A stretch of DNA of 64,000 nt from Paenibacillus ferrarius (GCF_002027705.1 NZ_MBTG01000010.1:144759-208758); one strand, 5' to 3'; shown: positions 43,578-52,898, counted from the first letter of the stretch. The notes: generated by a model not told the origin, from the sequence alone. Numbers and translations: made by a program.

Positions 43578-46016
43578 ATGGAGCATATACATGGTTCTTA
43601 TGATGTGGCGCTAGTCATTTTTTCTTATATAGTTGCCGTAGTAGCATCCTATACGGTTCTTGATTTAGTCGGGAAAATAAGCAGCTCCAAAGGGGGATAC
43701 CGATGGTTATGGCAGCTTTTTGGGGCGATAGCGATGGGAATGGGCATATGGTCGATGCATTTTGTCGGCATGCTTGCCTTTTCATTAAGCGTCCCGGTTG
43801 CTTATAATTTGTTAACGGTCATACAATCCGTCATTGTGGCTATTGCAGCTTCGTTCATTGCCTTATTTGTGGTGGGTCGAAGCGAGCTGAAGTTGAGCCA
43901 ACTGCTGTTAGCTGGCGTACTGCTGGCTGCCGGTATTTCTGCGATGCATTATATTGGCATGGCAGCGATGCAGATTGATATATCATATCGTCCATTATAT
44001 TTTAATTTATCCATTCTAATTGCTATCGTCGCCTCTATAGCGGCATTATGGCTATCTTTTTACTTCCGAAAAGGGACTGGCTCCCGAAAAGTTTGGGAGA
44101 AGCTGGGCAGTGGATTCATCATGGGGGCTGCTATTGTTGGCATGCATTACACAGGAATGGTCGCAGCTGAATTTCACTTGGGAGTGAAATCTACCTTAAC
44201 GACAGGGATGATACTGGATCAGAAATTTCTGGCCTATTTTATCACAGGCGGAACGCTGCTTACCTTAGGGTTGTCCTTATTTGGGATTTTCATTTCAAAT
44301 CGTTTGACGCGCAAGGACTTTGAGCTTATGGAGAATGAAAAGTGGTACAGATCCTTGTTCGAGAACAATCAGGATGGCATCCTCACGGTGGACCTCGACT
44401 ATCGAATTAAAGGCTCCAACCCAGCGGTATCTAGACTAACCGGATTACCCAGGGATTGGTTTCACCATCAAACCGTTGATAAGCTTTATCCCATTATTGT
44501 GATGGAAGAGCAAGAGCGTACCAGAAATTTCTTCATCAGCTCGCTAGGTGGGGAATTGCAGAGGTATGAAACCGTCATTATTCATCAAAATGGAGATAGA
44601 GTGAATCTAAGCGTGATTAACGTGCCCGTCATACTTGAGGGAAAAGTTGTAGGAAGCAATATCATTGTGCGGGACATTACGTCAGAAAAATTAGCCATGG
44701 ATCGTATCGAATATCAGGCTTACCACGATGAATTAACTGGGATGCCGAACAGGCGGATGTTCAACGAGGTTCTTGCTCAAAAGATTGTTAGCCAACCGAA
44801 ACAGTTTGCGGTTATGGTTATGGATATTGATCGTTTTAAAATGATAAATGATTCGCTGGGCCATACGTATGGCGATCTATTTTTACAGGAGATGAGTGAG
44901 CGAATCCGCACGTGTATAAGTGATTTCCAAGTCACACTTGCAAGAATTGGCGGCGACGAGTTTACGCTTTTATATGAAAATGAAAGTATAGAAGAGATTT
45001 CCGAATTGGCGGAACGCATTATTCAGGTTATCGCGCTTCCATATCGACTCAAGGAAAATGATTTCTACGTCACTGCGAGCATCGGAATCGCCCTATATCC
45101 GCTTGATGGCGAAGATGCCGTTCAACTGCTTAAGCATGCGGACACCGCGATGTATGAGGTTAAGAAAAATGGTAAAAATGGCTTCCAATTTTACAGCCAG
45201 GAATTAAACAATCACTTACAAGAAAGAATTGAATTAGAAAATGATTTGAGGAAAGCCATTCCTCATAATGAATTGTTTCTGTATTATCAACCGCAAATCC
45301 GTGCAGGCGACAGTCAAATGATAGGCGTTGAAGCGCTGGTACGCTGGGGACATCCAACGAAAGGGACCTTATCTCCAGGCCTTTTCATCCCGATTGCCGA
45401 GGAGACGGGGTTGATTTATGAAATGGGGACATGGGTACTCCGTGAAGCTTGCCGGCAAATGAAAGAGTGGCATAACGCGGGAGGACCGCTTATTCCGGTT
45501 TCTGTCAATCTTTCGTCCCAGCAATTCCATCAATCTAATTTAATTGAACAAATCAAAGCCATTCTAGAGGAAACCGGACTGGAACCCCAATATTTGGAGC
45601 TGGAAATAACGGAAAGTATGATGATGGACCCAACGATATCAAGTCCCATATTGAATCAATTAACGGAGTACGGGGTGCGAATCAGTTTGGATGATTTCGG
45701 GACAGGGTACAGTTCTCTTAGTTATTTGAAGCTGCTTCCGATCCACAAGCTGAAGATTGATCGCTCTTTTATTCGAGATATTACGGAAAATGAGAATGAT
45801 AAAGCCATTGTTTCTACGATCATCTCCATGGCGCAGTTTTTGAATATGGATGTGATTGCGGAAGGCATCGAAACGAAGGAACAGCTTGAAATTCTAATGG
45901 AGAATGATTGCAAGAAGATACAAGGTTATTATTTTAGCCGACCGCTGCCTGCCGATGAAGTGGAGAATGTGTTTTTTGCTCCGATGCGAATTGTTGGCGA
46001 GAAGGTGCGCAAATGA
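43578..46016 (+). CDS. MHYT-PAS-GGDEF-EAL cyclic-di-GMP signalling protein
   Basis: An 812-residue membrane signalling enzyme. A seven-helix MHYT sensor (about residues 1-245) carries the three signature repeats MHFVGM, MHYIGM and MHYTGM, thought to bind copper and sense O2, CO or NO. A PAS domain (about 260-375), a GGDEF domain with intact RIGGDEF (about 456-461) and an EAL domain with VEALVRW (about 582) and DDFGTGYSSL follow. Both catalytic motifs are intact, so it could make or degrade c-di-GMP. I take the ATG at 43578 behind AGAGG. Its nearest B. subtilis relative in layout is DgcW (YkoW). Confidence 0.92.
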   Translation: MEHIHGSYDVALVIFSYIVAVVASYTVLDLVGKISSSKGGYRWLWQLFGAIAMGMGIWSMHFVGMLAFSLSVPVAYNLLTVIQSVIVAIAASFIALFVVGRSELKLSQLLLAGVLLAAGISAMHYIGMAAMQIDISYRPLYFNLSILIAIVASIAALWLSFYFRKGTGSRKVWEKLGSGFIMGAAIVGMHYTGMVAAEFHLGVKSTLTTGMILDQKFLAYFITGGTLLTLGLSLFGIFISNRLTRKDFELMENEKWYRSLFENNQDGILTVDLDYRIKGSNPAVSRLTGLPRDWFHHQTVDKLYPIIVMEEQERTRNFFISSLGGELQRYETVIIHQNGDRVNLSVINVPVILEGKVVGSNIIVRDITSEKLAMDRIEYQAYHDELTGMPNRRMFNEVLAQKIVSQPKQFAVMVMDIDRFKMINDSLGHTYGDLFLQEMSERIRTCISDFQVTLARIGGDEFTLLYENESIEEISELAERIIQVIALPYRLKENDFYVTASIGIALYPLDGEDAVQLLKHADTAMYEVKKNGKNGFQFYSQELNNHLQERIELENDLRKAIPHNELFLYYQPQIRAGDSQMIGVEALVRWGHPTKGTLSPGLFIPIAEETGLIYEMGTWVLREACRQMKEWHNAGGPLIPVSVNLSSQQFHQSNLIEQIKAILEETGLEPQYLELEITESMMMDPTISSPILNQLTEYGVRISLDDFGTGYSSLSYLKLLPIHKLKIDRSFIRDITENENDKAIVSTIISMAQFLNMDVIAEGIETKEQLEILMENDCKKIQGYYFSRPLPADEVENVFFAPMRIVGEKVRK

Positions 46017-46050
46017 GCTGAGTTCAACTAATATTGTACCGCCGAGAGAG

Positions 46051-46226
46051 GGAACTATGTTCCCTTATTCGTGCTCAAACGAGCCATTAGGCTAGTCAAG
46101 CGGAACTACGGTACGCTATTTTGTCTGATTTGCTGGAATTTCCCCCTGGAGAGGTGAAATAGGGGATCATACTTCCCTTTCAGCTGCAAATAGGCGATTT
46201 TGAGTCAAATAGAGGAACATAGTTCC
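46051..46226. repeat. Four-box repeat, family B
   Basis: Forward boxes start at 46051 and 46102 (GGAACTACGGTACGCTAT). Inverted boxes start at 46159 and 46209 (ATAGAGGAACATAGTTCC). The spacings are 51, 57 and 50 bp. It begins 35 bp after the stop of the c-di-GMP gene and fills most of the 320-bp gap to the 3' end of the convergent AraC gene. Confidence 0.85.
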
Positions 46227-46336
46227 TTTTGGTGAGTAGGGTTCTGAGATTTTCAAAGAAAAGTAAAGTTTGAGGGTTTGAAACCCCAAAAAAAAGGAGT
46301 CATTTGTGCATGTTAACTAACTGAGAAATCGTGCAC

Positions 46337-47116
46337 TCATACGCGGAAAGTCCTTCGGTAAATCGAAGGGCTTATTTGCATATGCTGCGAGAAAACACGG
46401 CTGAAGTAGAAAGCATTCTGGAAGCCGCATTGCTCTGCGATGGCATCCAGTGTATCTGTGGATTCAATCAGCAGCAATCTAGCTCGGGCCAGCCTGACCT
46501 TCGTGACGTATTTGACGGGCGACATGCCAAAAGCGGCTTGAAACCGCCTTGTAAGCTGGGAAGCCCCGATTCGGAGCGTATCTGCTAGTTGCTGCAATGA
46601 CAGATCAGGCTCAAAAGCCTGCTTTTCAATAAAGGCTGCAGCCTGATTCATCAAGGGGTCAATTTTGCCTGATGTGTCGCGTTTGGCAGCATTAAATTCA
46701 CGATTGGCTATGTAAATTAAGTCCTCCAGAAGATGTTGAACCTCTTCAGTCTGAGTATCTCCTGCGTTATCTTCCTCCTGCCAGTTCTGCAAATACCGAT
46801 AGGTTGAGCTAAGTCTGCCAACATCTGCAATGCGTATTTTGCTGGGAAGTGTCCAATTGCCCTCATGCGAGAATTCGGCAAAGTGAAAGGTGACGGGTTC
46901 CAAAGCTCGCCGCTTCAGCGTGCATCCAGGTGGACAAAAAACCAACTCGCCAAACTCTGCTGTTTGCTCCCCTTGATCGGTGCCTTCCACAGAAAAGGTG
47001 AACCTGCCGGATTCGGCAGCGAGCATGCACCAGCCTCCGTAGGTATCTTCTGCGAGAGAAAACTGTTCTCTCTGTTTACCATAATAGTAGCGCATGAACT
47101 TGATTTTCCAACTCAC
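46337..47116 (-). CDS. AraC-family regulator with N-terminal cupin domain
   Basis: A 259-residue regulator: an AraC-type sensor with FSLAEDTYGGWCMLAAESGR and VFCPPGCTLKRR, then two helix-turn-helix units near the C-terminus (ASQLTRRFQAAFGMSPVKYV, IAEQCGFQNAFYFSRVF). I place the start at the GTG at 47116 with GTGGGGG upstream; a longer frame runs into the divergent promoter region. It is transcribed away from the PhyH-type dioxygenase gene and probably regulates it. Confidence 0.85.
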   Translation of the reverse strand: MSWKIKFMRYYYGKQREQFSLAEDTYGGWCMLAAESGRFTFSVEGTDQGEQTAEFGELVFCPPGCTLKRRALEPVTFHFAEFSHEGNWTLPSKIRIADVGRLSSTYRYLQNWQEEDNAGDTQTEEVQHLLEDLIYIANREFNAAKRDTSGKIDPLMNQAAAFIEKQAFEPDLSLQQLADTLRIGASQLTRRFQAAFGMSPVKYVTKVRLARARLLLIESTDTLDAIAEQCGFQNAFYFSRVFSQHMQISPSIYRRTFRV

Positions 47117-47263
47117 GAATTGACCCCCACTTCGATGCAAAAAAGTATATGAAATAGTATAACTTACTGCATGGATAAAGGGAATATTCAGCTTTATTAT
47201 TAGCTTATAAGCAAGCTGATCACTTAAGTGAATTAACAAAAAAACAAATGAGAGGCGGAAATA

Positions 47264-48040
47264 ATGATGAAAAAGACAGCATTGAACATTTTAACAGAAG
47301 AGCAATTACAGACCTATAACGAACAGGGGTATCTCGTGCTAAGAGGCGTTTTCTCAGAGCAGGAAGCGAAGGTGATTCAAACGGAATGCGACCAACTGCT
47401 TACGCTTAGTGACTATACGGATAAATACAATATCCGTGCGGGACATAAGGGCTACGCGGATGGGCGTGTTGCCATTGAGCGTCTGGATCCCGTGCATGAT
47501 ATTTCGGCTGTTTTCGCTGATTTAGTGAAAGATGAGCGTATTTTATCTCCACTGAGAGATATTTATTTGGATGAGCCGACGCTATTCAAAGATAAGCTGA
47601 TCTTTAAGCTGCCAGGCTCAAATGGCTATGCCATGCATCAGGATGCAGCGTGGTGGCAAGGTTTCCCAATCGAAGGTTTGATTTCTGTCATGGTAGCCAT
47701 TGATGGGGCAACTACGGTTAACGGAGGGCTGGAGTTGTTCCCAGGCTATCACGAAAGACTGCGTTCCACGGCGGGAGAACTGCGGAATATGAATGCGGAA
47801 GAAATTGCAGAAATCGATTTGACAACCGGTACAATTGTGGAAACGAATCCGGGGGATATCATTATATTCCACTCGTTTACTCCCCATCAAAGCGGAGCGA
47901 ATGTGTCGGATGTCAGCCGGAAACAGCTGTACTTGACCTATTCCCCAAGCAAAAATGGCGATTTGTACAAAGCCCATTATCAGCATTACCAACGTTATAG
48001 TTTGAAAGGCAAAGAAACGGATGGCTTTTATTTGTTGTAG
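47264..48040 (+). CDS. Phytanoyl-CoA dioxygenase (PhyH) family protein
   Basis: A 258-residue Fe(II)/2-oxoglutarate oxygenase. The iron-binding HxD is in AMHQDAAWWQGFP (about residue 125) and the distal His in FHSFTPHQSGAN (about residue 204). GAGGCGG precedes the ATG. Relatives hydroxylate small molecules or secondary metabolites; the substrate is unknown. It is divergent from an AraC gene and ends at its own terminator. Confidence 0.87.
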   Translation: MMKKTALNILTEEQLQTYNEQGYLVLRGVFSEQEAKVIQTECDQLLTLSDYTDKYNIRAGHKGYADGRVAIERLDPVHDISAVFADLVKDERILSPLRDIYLDEPTLFKDKLIFKLPGSNGYAMHQDAAWWQGFPIEGLISVMVAIDGATTVNGGLELFPGYHERLRSTAGELRNMNAEEIAEIDLTTGTIVETNPGDIIIFHSFTPHQSGANVSDVSRKQLYLTYSPSKNGDLYKAHYQHYQRYSLKGKETDGFYLL

Positions 48041-48072
48041 ATGATGTAGATGATTATAGGATGAAAGATGAG

Positions 48073-48111
48073 CCTTCAATACTACGCGTTTCGTGGTGTT
48101 GAAGGTTTTTT
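48073..48111 (+). terminator. Rho-independent terminator
   Basis: CCTTCAATAC (48073-48082) pairs with GTGTTGAAGG (48096-48105) and is followed by TTTTTT. Confidence 0.75.
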
Positions 48112-48199
48112 GCAGCGAGAGGTAGATTTTACTTCAATTATCGTTTAAAATGAATATAATGAAACTTGATTTCATACAATGAAACTAAGAGGTGATGCG

Positions 48200-48580
48200 A
48201 TGACTTATTCGTTCATTGGTTTAGATCACGTTCAATTGGCTGCTCCTGAAGGCTGCGAGGAGCAGGCGAGAAGTTTCTTCGTTGATTTGCTAGGCTGGCA
48301 GGAGATCCCGAAGCCTGAGTTGCTGCAAGCGCGTGGCGGCATTTGGGTGCAGTGCGGTGCACATCAGGTGCATATTGGCGTTCAGAAGGATTTTGCTGCC
48401 GCGACCAAAGCACATCCCGCTTTTCGAGTTCAACATCTCGATAAATTAAGGGAATACTTGATTCGATCGGATATTTCAGTTATGGATGATGAGGCGCGTT
48501 GTGATGAAGGGGTTCGGCGTTTTTATATGCATGATCCATTCGGGAATCGGTTAGAATTTCTAGAACAGCTTGATAAATAG
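48200..48580 (+). CDS. VOC (glyoxalase/bleomycin resistance) family protein
   Basis: A 126-residue single VOC protein with paired beta-alpha-beta-beta-beta modules (GLDHVQLAAPEGCEEQARSF at the start, HDPFGNRLEFLE at the end). The metal-ligand pattern (His, Glu) is present. AAGAGGTGA before the ATG at 48200 decides the start over an in-frame ATG at 48179. A methyltransferase gene follows after 23 bp. Confidence 0.85.
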   Translation: MTYSFIGLDHVQLAAPEGCEEQARSFFVDLLGWQEIPKPELLQARGGIWVQCGAHQVHIGVQKDFAAATKAHPAFRVQHLDKLREYLIRSDISVMDDEARCDEGVRRFYMHDPFGNRLEFLEQLDK

Positions 48581-48603
48581 ATGAAAGCGGAGCGTGATTG
48601 AGT

Positions 48604-49359
48604 ATGGATAATAAAAAAAGGTTCTCCAATCGTGTTGATGCATATGTGAAATATCGTCCGACGTATCCAACGGGAATGCTTGATTATTTGTACAGTGCAG
48701 TTGGACTAAGTTCGGAAAGCACTGTAGCTGACGTTGGAGCTGGAACGGGCATTTTCTCCGGTCTGCTTCTGGAACGGGGAAGCAATGTCATAGCTGTCGA
48801 GCCGAATGAGGCGATGCGGGCAGCTGCTGAACAGAAGCTGGATACCGAAGCGAAATTTCAGGCGGTTGGTGGCGCAGCGGAAGCGACAGGCTTATCTGAT
48901 CAATCCGTCGATTTTATCGTATGTGCGCAATCTTTTCATTGGTTTGATCGAGCCGCGACACAAGCGGAGTTTAGGAGAATTTTAAAACCTGGGGGCAAGG
49001 TAGTCCTCATCTGGAACTCGCGTCTAACAGAGGGGACCCCGTTTCTGGAGGCGTATGAACAACTGCTTCTTACATTTGGTACGGATTATGAGCAAGTGAA
49101 GCATAAGAACATATCTGCTGACAGTTTGGCGCAATTTTTTAAACAAGGCGGTATGAAGCAAGCACAATTTACCATGGGCCAGGAGCTTGATTTGGAGGCA
49201 TTGAAGGGTCGATTGCTGTCGTCCTCCTACAGCCCTTTGCCTGGGCATGCGAATTATGAGCCGATGATCGCCGAGATCGAAGCGATTTTCGATAGGACCC
49301 AGCAGGAGGGCGTTGTTCATTTTGATTATGAGACGCTAGTTTATTGGGGCGAGGTTTAG
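48604..49359 (+). CDS. Class I SAM-dependent methyltransferase
   Basis: A 251-residue Rossmann-fold methyltransferase with motif I VADVGAGTGIFSGLL (about residues 38-52), the acidic VEPNEAMR, and FIVCAQSFHWFDR. It belongs to the ubiquinone/menaquinone methyltransferase-like group; the substrate is not known. It probably shares an mRNA with the VOC gene just upstream. Confidence 0.87.
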   Translation: MDNKKRFSNRVDAYVKYRPTYPTGMLDYLYSAVGLSSESTVADVGAGTGIFSGLLLERGSNVIAVEPNEAMRAAAEQKLDTEAKFQAVGGAAEATGLSDQSVDFIVCAQSFHWFDRAATQAEFRRILKPGGKVVLIWNSRLTEGTPFLEAYEQLLLTFGTDYEQVKHKNISADSLAQFFKQGGMKQAQFTMGQELDLEALKGRLLSSSYSPLPGHANYEPMIAEIEAIFDRTQQEGVVHFDYETLVYWGEV

Positions 49360-49373
49360 AGGAAAGCAATTGC

Positions 49374-49414
49374 GGCTGTCTTGTAGTATTAACTACAGGT
49401 ACAGCCTTTTTTTC
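49374..49414 (+). terminator. Rho-independent terminator
   Basis: GGCTGT (49374-49379) and ACAGCC (49401-49406), with an inner TGTAGT/ACTACA pairing, followed by TTTTTTT. Confidence 0.75.
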
Positions 49415-49564
49415 GTTCCATTTGGCTTTGATCTGGACGGCAATTATTGATTTGCGGATGATAATTCTGGTGATCCCGATGTCGCTAAGGCATATTGCTT
49501 AAATAAGGACAAGTCGTTATGATAAGAAAAATAGAAATCAGACATGGACGGAGGAGGAAGCTTA

Positions 49565-49684
49565 GTGGCTCAGTGGAGTAACCGCATACATGCATTGGAG
49601 CTGAAAACAAAGCTGACGTTTGTACATAGTAAAGGGGTTGTAAGTCATTATGCTGCAAAGATTGAAGGGAGTTTGGCTGTTTAA
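49565..49684 (+). CDS. Possible 39-residue leader peptide before the SulP gene
   Basis: A GTG at 49565 follows an excellent site (GGAGGAGG, about 7 bases upstream) and opens a 39-codon frame that ends at 49684, 35 bp inside the SulP gene in another frame. The peptide (MAQWSNRIHALELKTKLTF start) resembles nothing I know. It may be a leader that couples translation to the transporter, or chance. Confidence 0.35.
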   Translation: MAQWSNRIHALELKTKLTFVHSKGVVSHYAAKIEGSLAV

Positions 49685-50822
49685 TGTTAGGGCAGACGTA
49701 CTCGCTGGTTTGACCGCTACACTGGCACTTATTCCAGATTCTATCGCGTTTTCATTTATTGCTGGCGTGAACCCAATGGTTGGTGTTTATGCGTCAGTCT
49801 GCATGCTCATTGTGCTCTCGGTCTTCGGGGCTAGGCCTGCCATGCTGTCTGCTGCTGCCGGCTCCATGGCCGTACTCATGACCTCACTTGTCCTTAACCA
49901 TGGCGTTGAGTATTTATTCGCGGCGACTTTGCTAACGGGTATTTTGCAATGGCTAATGGGCGTGTTGAAAATGGGGAGATGGATGAATTACGTGCCGCAC
50001 GCGGTCGTTATAGGTTTTATTAACGCATTAGCTATCCTGATTTTCCTATCCCAGTTAAAATATTTCCATGGGGAGTCGTGGTGGATGGGACTTATCGTTG
50101 TTGGTACTTTAGCCATTATTTATTTATGGCCCAAAGTGACTAAAGCGATTCCTTCTCCGCTTATTGCCGTAACGGCAATGACCGTTTTGACGCTGTTTCT
50201 CGGTGGAGCCATGACAACGGTTGGGGACATTGCCCCTTTGACTGCGGCGTGGCCGACTCTGCATATTCCCCAAGTAGCATGGAATTTGCAGACGTTGTTT
50301 ATCATTTTGCCATACTCATTGTCACTCGCTATTGTTGGGTACTTCGAAACACTGCTGACCCAAAACTTAATAGATGAACGGACGGGAACAGTGACAAGCA
50401 AGGAAAAGGAAATGAAAGGCCAAGGCATAGCGAATTTCGTGTCGGGCTGGTTTGGCGGAATGGCGGGCTGCGCGCTTGTTGCCGAATCAGTCATTAATAC
50501 GAAGCTCGGCGGACGAGGCCGATTATCCAATTTGGCCGCAGGGGTTGGTTTACTGCTGCTTATCGTAGCGTTCGGGAAAGTAGTCGCTTTGATTCCTATG
50601 GCTGCATTGATCGGTGTCATGCTCATGGTTTGCTACGAAATTTTTGATTGGAAATATGTCTGGGCCATGCGCCGCAAGCCTAAGAGCGATGGGGTGATTA
50701 TGGTGATGACCGCAGCCGTGTCCGTGGTCACGCGTGATCTGGCCAAAGGTGTTGCCGTTGGTGTTGCCATTCACCTGATTATGCTCCTGTATCGATCACG
50801 AAAGCCGGCAAATGCTGTGTAG
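49650..50822 (+). CDS. SulP-family anion transporter without a STAS domain
   Basis: A 390-residue membrane protein with about ten to twelve helices. It starts NVRADVLAGLTATLALIPDS and has the family segment GWFGGMAGCALVAESVIN. SulP proteins import sulfate, bicarbonate or other anions. The usual cytoplasmic STAS domain is absent: the chain ends a few residues after the last helix. AAAGGGG lies about 12 bases before the ATG. Confidence 0.87.
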   Translation: MLQRLKGVWLFNVRADVLAGLTATLALIPDSIAFSFIAGVNPMVGVYASVCMLIVLSVFGARPAMLSAAAGSMAVLMTSLVLNHGVEYLFAATLLTGILQWLMGVLKMGRWMNYVPHAVVIGFINALAILIFLSQLKYFHGESWWMGLIVVGTLAIIYLWPKVTKAIPSPLIAVTAMTVLTLFLGGAMTTVGDIAPLTAAWPTLHIPQVAWNLQTLFIILPYSLSLAIVGYFETLLTQNLIDERTGTVTSKEKEMKGQGIANFVSGWFGGMAGCALVAESVINTKLGGRGRLSNLAAGVGLLLLIVAFGKVVALIPMAALIGVMLMVCYEIFDWKYVWAMRRKPKSDGVIMVMTAAVSVVTRDLAKGVAVGVAIHLIMLLYRSRKPANAV

Positions 50823-50894
50823 TGCGAATCTTGCAAGCAGTACAGCGTTTGCGATATGTTTAATGAATTACGAATAAATCAAATGGAGGGACCG

Positions 50895-51971
50895 ATGAAT
50901 ATTCAACTTGAAACAGCATTGTGTCACCAATTCGGCATTCGGTATCCGATCTTTCTGGCAGGAATGGCAGGTGGACCTTCGACAGTTAAGTTGACGAGCG
51001 GCGTATCCAATGCGGGTGGACTTGGGACTTTGGGAGCGGCGTATATGGAACCAAACGCGATTCGTAAAGCGATTCAGGAGATACGGATGCAAACCGCAGC
51101 GCCTTTTGGTGTTAATCTATTTGCGATTCGGACCAGCGATGATCAAAAGAGATTGGCGGAAGCGCTGCGTGTATTGAATCCAATAAGGGAAGCCGTTGGA
51201 TTATCGGCTGCTGATTTTAGGGAAATAACGTCGCCGGACCTGTTTGAAGAGCAGATTGCTGTCCTGCTGGAGGAGAAGGTCCCTGTAATCAGCACGGCTT
51301 TTGGCGTACTGCCGGAAGCTTATATGAAGCAGGCAAAGTTGGCCGGCCTTCTCGTGGTTGCGATGGTGACGACGGTTCAAGAAGCGTTGCTGGCGCAAGA
51401 AGCGGGATGTGATGCGGTAGTTGCCCAAGGAACAGAAGCCGGAGGGCATCGCGGCACATTTGATATAACGGCTCATCCGATGGGAGCGAACATTGGCACG
51501 ATGGCGTTAGTCCCCCAAATGGTGGACAAACTGAGCATTCCGGTAATTGCCGCCGGAGGCATTATGGATGGCAGAGGGCTTGTTGCCGCGTTGGCACTTG
51601 GTGCCCAAGGCGTTCAGATGGGTACGCGCTTCTTAACGGCAGTAGAATCTGGTGCCCACACCGCGTACAAACGTGCTTTGCTCGAAAGCACCGAAGAAAG
51701 CACCGTGTTGACGAAAGGGTTCTCAGGTCGTCCGGCCCGCGGGATTAAGAATACATTTATCCGGCAATGGGAAGCAAGCGGTATAGATCCACTCCCATTC
51801 CCGACGCAAAATACGCTGACACGCGAAATCCGAAATGCTGCCGCTACCGCGCAGAATGCCGAGTATATGTCATTGTGGGCGGGACAGGGTACTCGACTGC
51901 TGACCTCAGAGCAATCGGCGGAAGACATCGTTGCACAGACGGTTCAAGAAGCTAGAGCCATTTTGGCTTAA
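50895..51971 (+). CDS. Nitronate monooxygenase (2-nitropropane dioxygenase family)
   Basis: A 358-residue FMN-dependent TIM barrel. Marks are PIFLAGMAGGPSTVKL near the start, GCDAVVAQGTEAGGHRG (about residue 175; His is the catalytic base) and AAGGIMDGRGLVAALALGA. It oxidises toxic nitronates such as propionate-3-nitronate. I use the ATG at 50895 behind GGAGGG; an earlier in-frame ATG has no site. A bidirectional terminator follows. Confidence 0.9.
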   Translation: MNIQLETALCHQFGIRYPIFLAGMAGGPSTVKLTSGVSNAGGLGTLGAAYMEPNAIRKAIQEIRMQTAAPFGVNLFAIRTSDDQKRLAEALRVLNPIREAVGLSAADFREITSPDLFEEQIAVLLEEKVPVISTAFGVLPEAYMKQAKLAGLLVVAMVTTVQEALLAQEAGCDAVVAQGTEAGGHRGTFDITAHPMGANIGTMALVPQMVDKLSIPVIAAGGIMDGRGLVAALALGAQGVQMGTRFLTAVESGAHTAYKRALLESTEESTVLTKGFSGRPARGIKNTFIRQWEASGIDPLPFPTQNTLTREIRNAAATAQNAEYMSLWAGQGTRLLTSEQSAEDIVAQTVQEARAILA

Positions 51972-51975
51972 TAAA

Positions 51976-52020
51976 AAAACGATGGCATCCAGATGTTTGA
52001 TCTGGCTCCATCGTTTTTTC
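51976..52020. terminator. Bidirectional terminator between convergent genes
   Basis: AAAACGATGG...CCATCGTTTTTT, with an inner CCAGAT/ATCTGG pairing, lies between the nitronate monooxygenase and the convergent nitroreductase. Confidence 0.8.
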
Positions 52021-52036
52021 GTTGATCTAGCGATTC

Positions 52037-52663
52037 TTAGAATTTATCAAAACTCACAAATTCTCCGACCGGTTTACGGTAGCCGCGAGGTCTGCGTTTC
52101 TCTGTATCTTCCTTCCCAAGAGCGACTAACAGTACAGGCACATAATTAGCTGGAATGTTCAGCGCTTGCGTTAGCATTCCTGCGTCGAAGCCAATCATCG
52201 GGCAGGTATCCCACCCTTTATCTTTGGCAGCGAGCATGAAGAGTTGAGCGGAGAGGCTGGCATTCCGTATAGCTTCATCGCGCATGAAGCCTTCGCCGCG
52301 CTCTTGATAAAACTGAGTGACGGATTCCACGGTCATATCGTATTCCTGTTTGCTGAATACACCAAGTTGAAGGAAACCCTCGTTGATTTTGGCAACATCT
52401 TGATAGGCATCGAGACTGCCTAATACGACAATGACAGCCGAAGCTGATTGGACCTTGTACTGTTTGTATGCAGCGTTGTAGACGGCATCTTTGACAGCAG
52501 GATCTTTTACCACGATGTAATGGGAATGCTGGAGGTTAAAAGCTGACGGGGCAAACTTGACGGTATTGAATATGTCATTTAAATCTTCATTCGGAATTTC
52601 GATATTCGGAATAAATTTATTGGCTGACCGACGTTCTTTCACGATGGATATAAAATCATTCAT
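52037..52663 (-). CDS. Nitroreductase family protein (MhqN/YodC-like)
   Basis: A 208-residue FMN oxidoreductase with the family start FISIVKERRSANKF, FAPSAFNLQHSHYIVV, and GWDTCPMIGFDAGML near the C-terminus. MhqN/YodC relatives in Bacillus reduce quinones or nitro compounds and are controlled by MarR-type repressors. The ATG at 52663 has GGAG 11 bases upstream. A 14-bp palindrome lies just before the gene, and a MarR gene is divergent to it. Confidence 0.88.
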   Translation of the reverse strand: MNDFISIVKERRSANKFIPNIEIPNEDLNDIFNTVKFAPSAFNLQHSHYIVVKDPAVKDAVYNAAYKQYKVQSASAVIVVLGSLDAYQDVAKINEGFLQLGVFSKQEYDMTVESVTQFYQERGEGFMRDEAIRNASLSAQLFMLAAKDKGWDTCPMIGFDAGMLTQALNIPANYVPVLLVALGKEDTEKRRPRGYRKPVGEFVSFDKF

Positions 52664-52683
52664 AGGTACACACTCCAATTATG

Positions 52684-52697
52684 TCTTAAATTTAAGA
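52684..52697. promoter_or_regulatory. 14-bp palindrome upstream of the nitroreductase gene
   Basis: TCTTAAATTTAAGA is a perfect palindrome 20 bp before the nitroreductase start codon. It differs from the MarR-type operators at 52824 and 53335, so it may bind a different regulator or be chance AT-rich symmetry. Confidence 0.4.
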
Positions 52698-52796
52698 TTC
52701 TTTATTATGAGATAATCATAAGCTTTATTTGGGTAAATGTCAATCATTGTCGTTTTTCGGATACGACATTTACTCGCCTATATAACGAGATCCTTA

Positions 52797-52842
52797 TTGA
52801 CAGATTTATGATCACATTTTATATTAGTTGTACATACAAAAT
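52797..52842 (+). promoter_or_regulatory. Sigma-A promoter with MarR operator
   Basis: TTGACA (52797-52802), a 17-bp spacer and TATATT (52820-52825) make a near-consensus promoter for the marR gene at 52899. The operator-like TTAGTTGTACATACAAAAT (52824-52842) overlaps the -10 and start region. Its core TTGTAcaTACAA is almost palindromic. An exact inverted copy of the whole 19 bp lies at 53335-53353, before the MFS gene. Confidence 0.75.
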
Positions 52843-52898
52843 ACGAAATAGGAACGTTCAACTTTGCATATACTATTTAGCAGATAGGAGAGACGATC

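Noticed and set aside
52712..52724. GATAATCATAAG near the nitroreductase gene as a Fur box
   Set aside because: Only one half matches; the second half lacks ATTATC.
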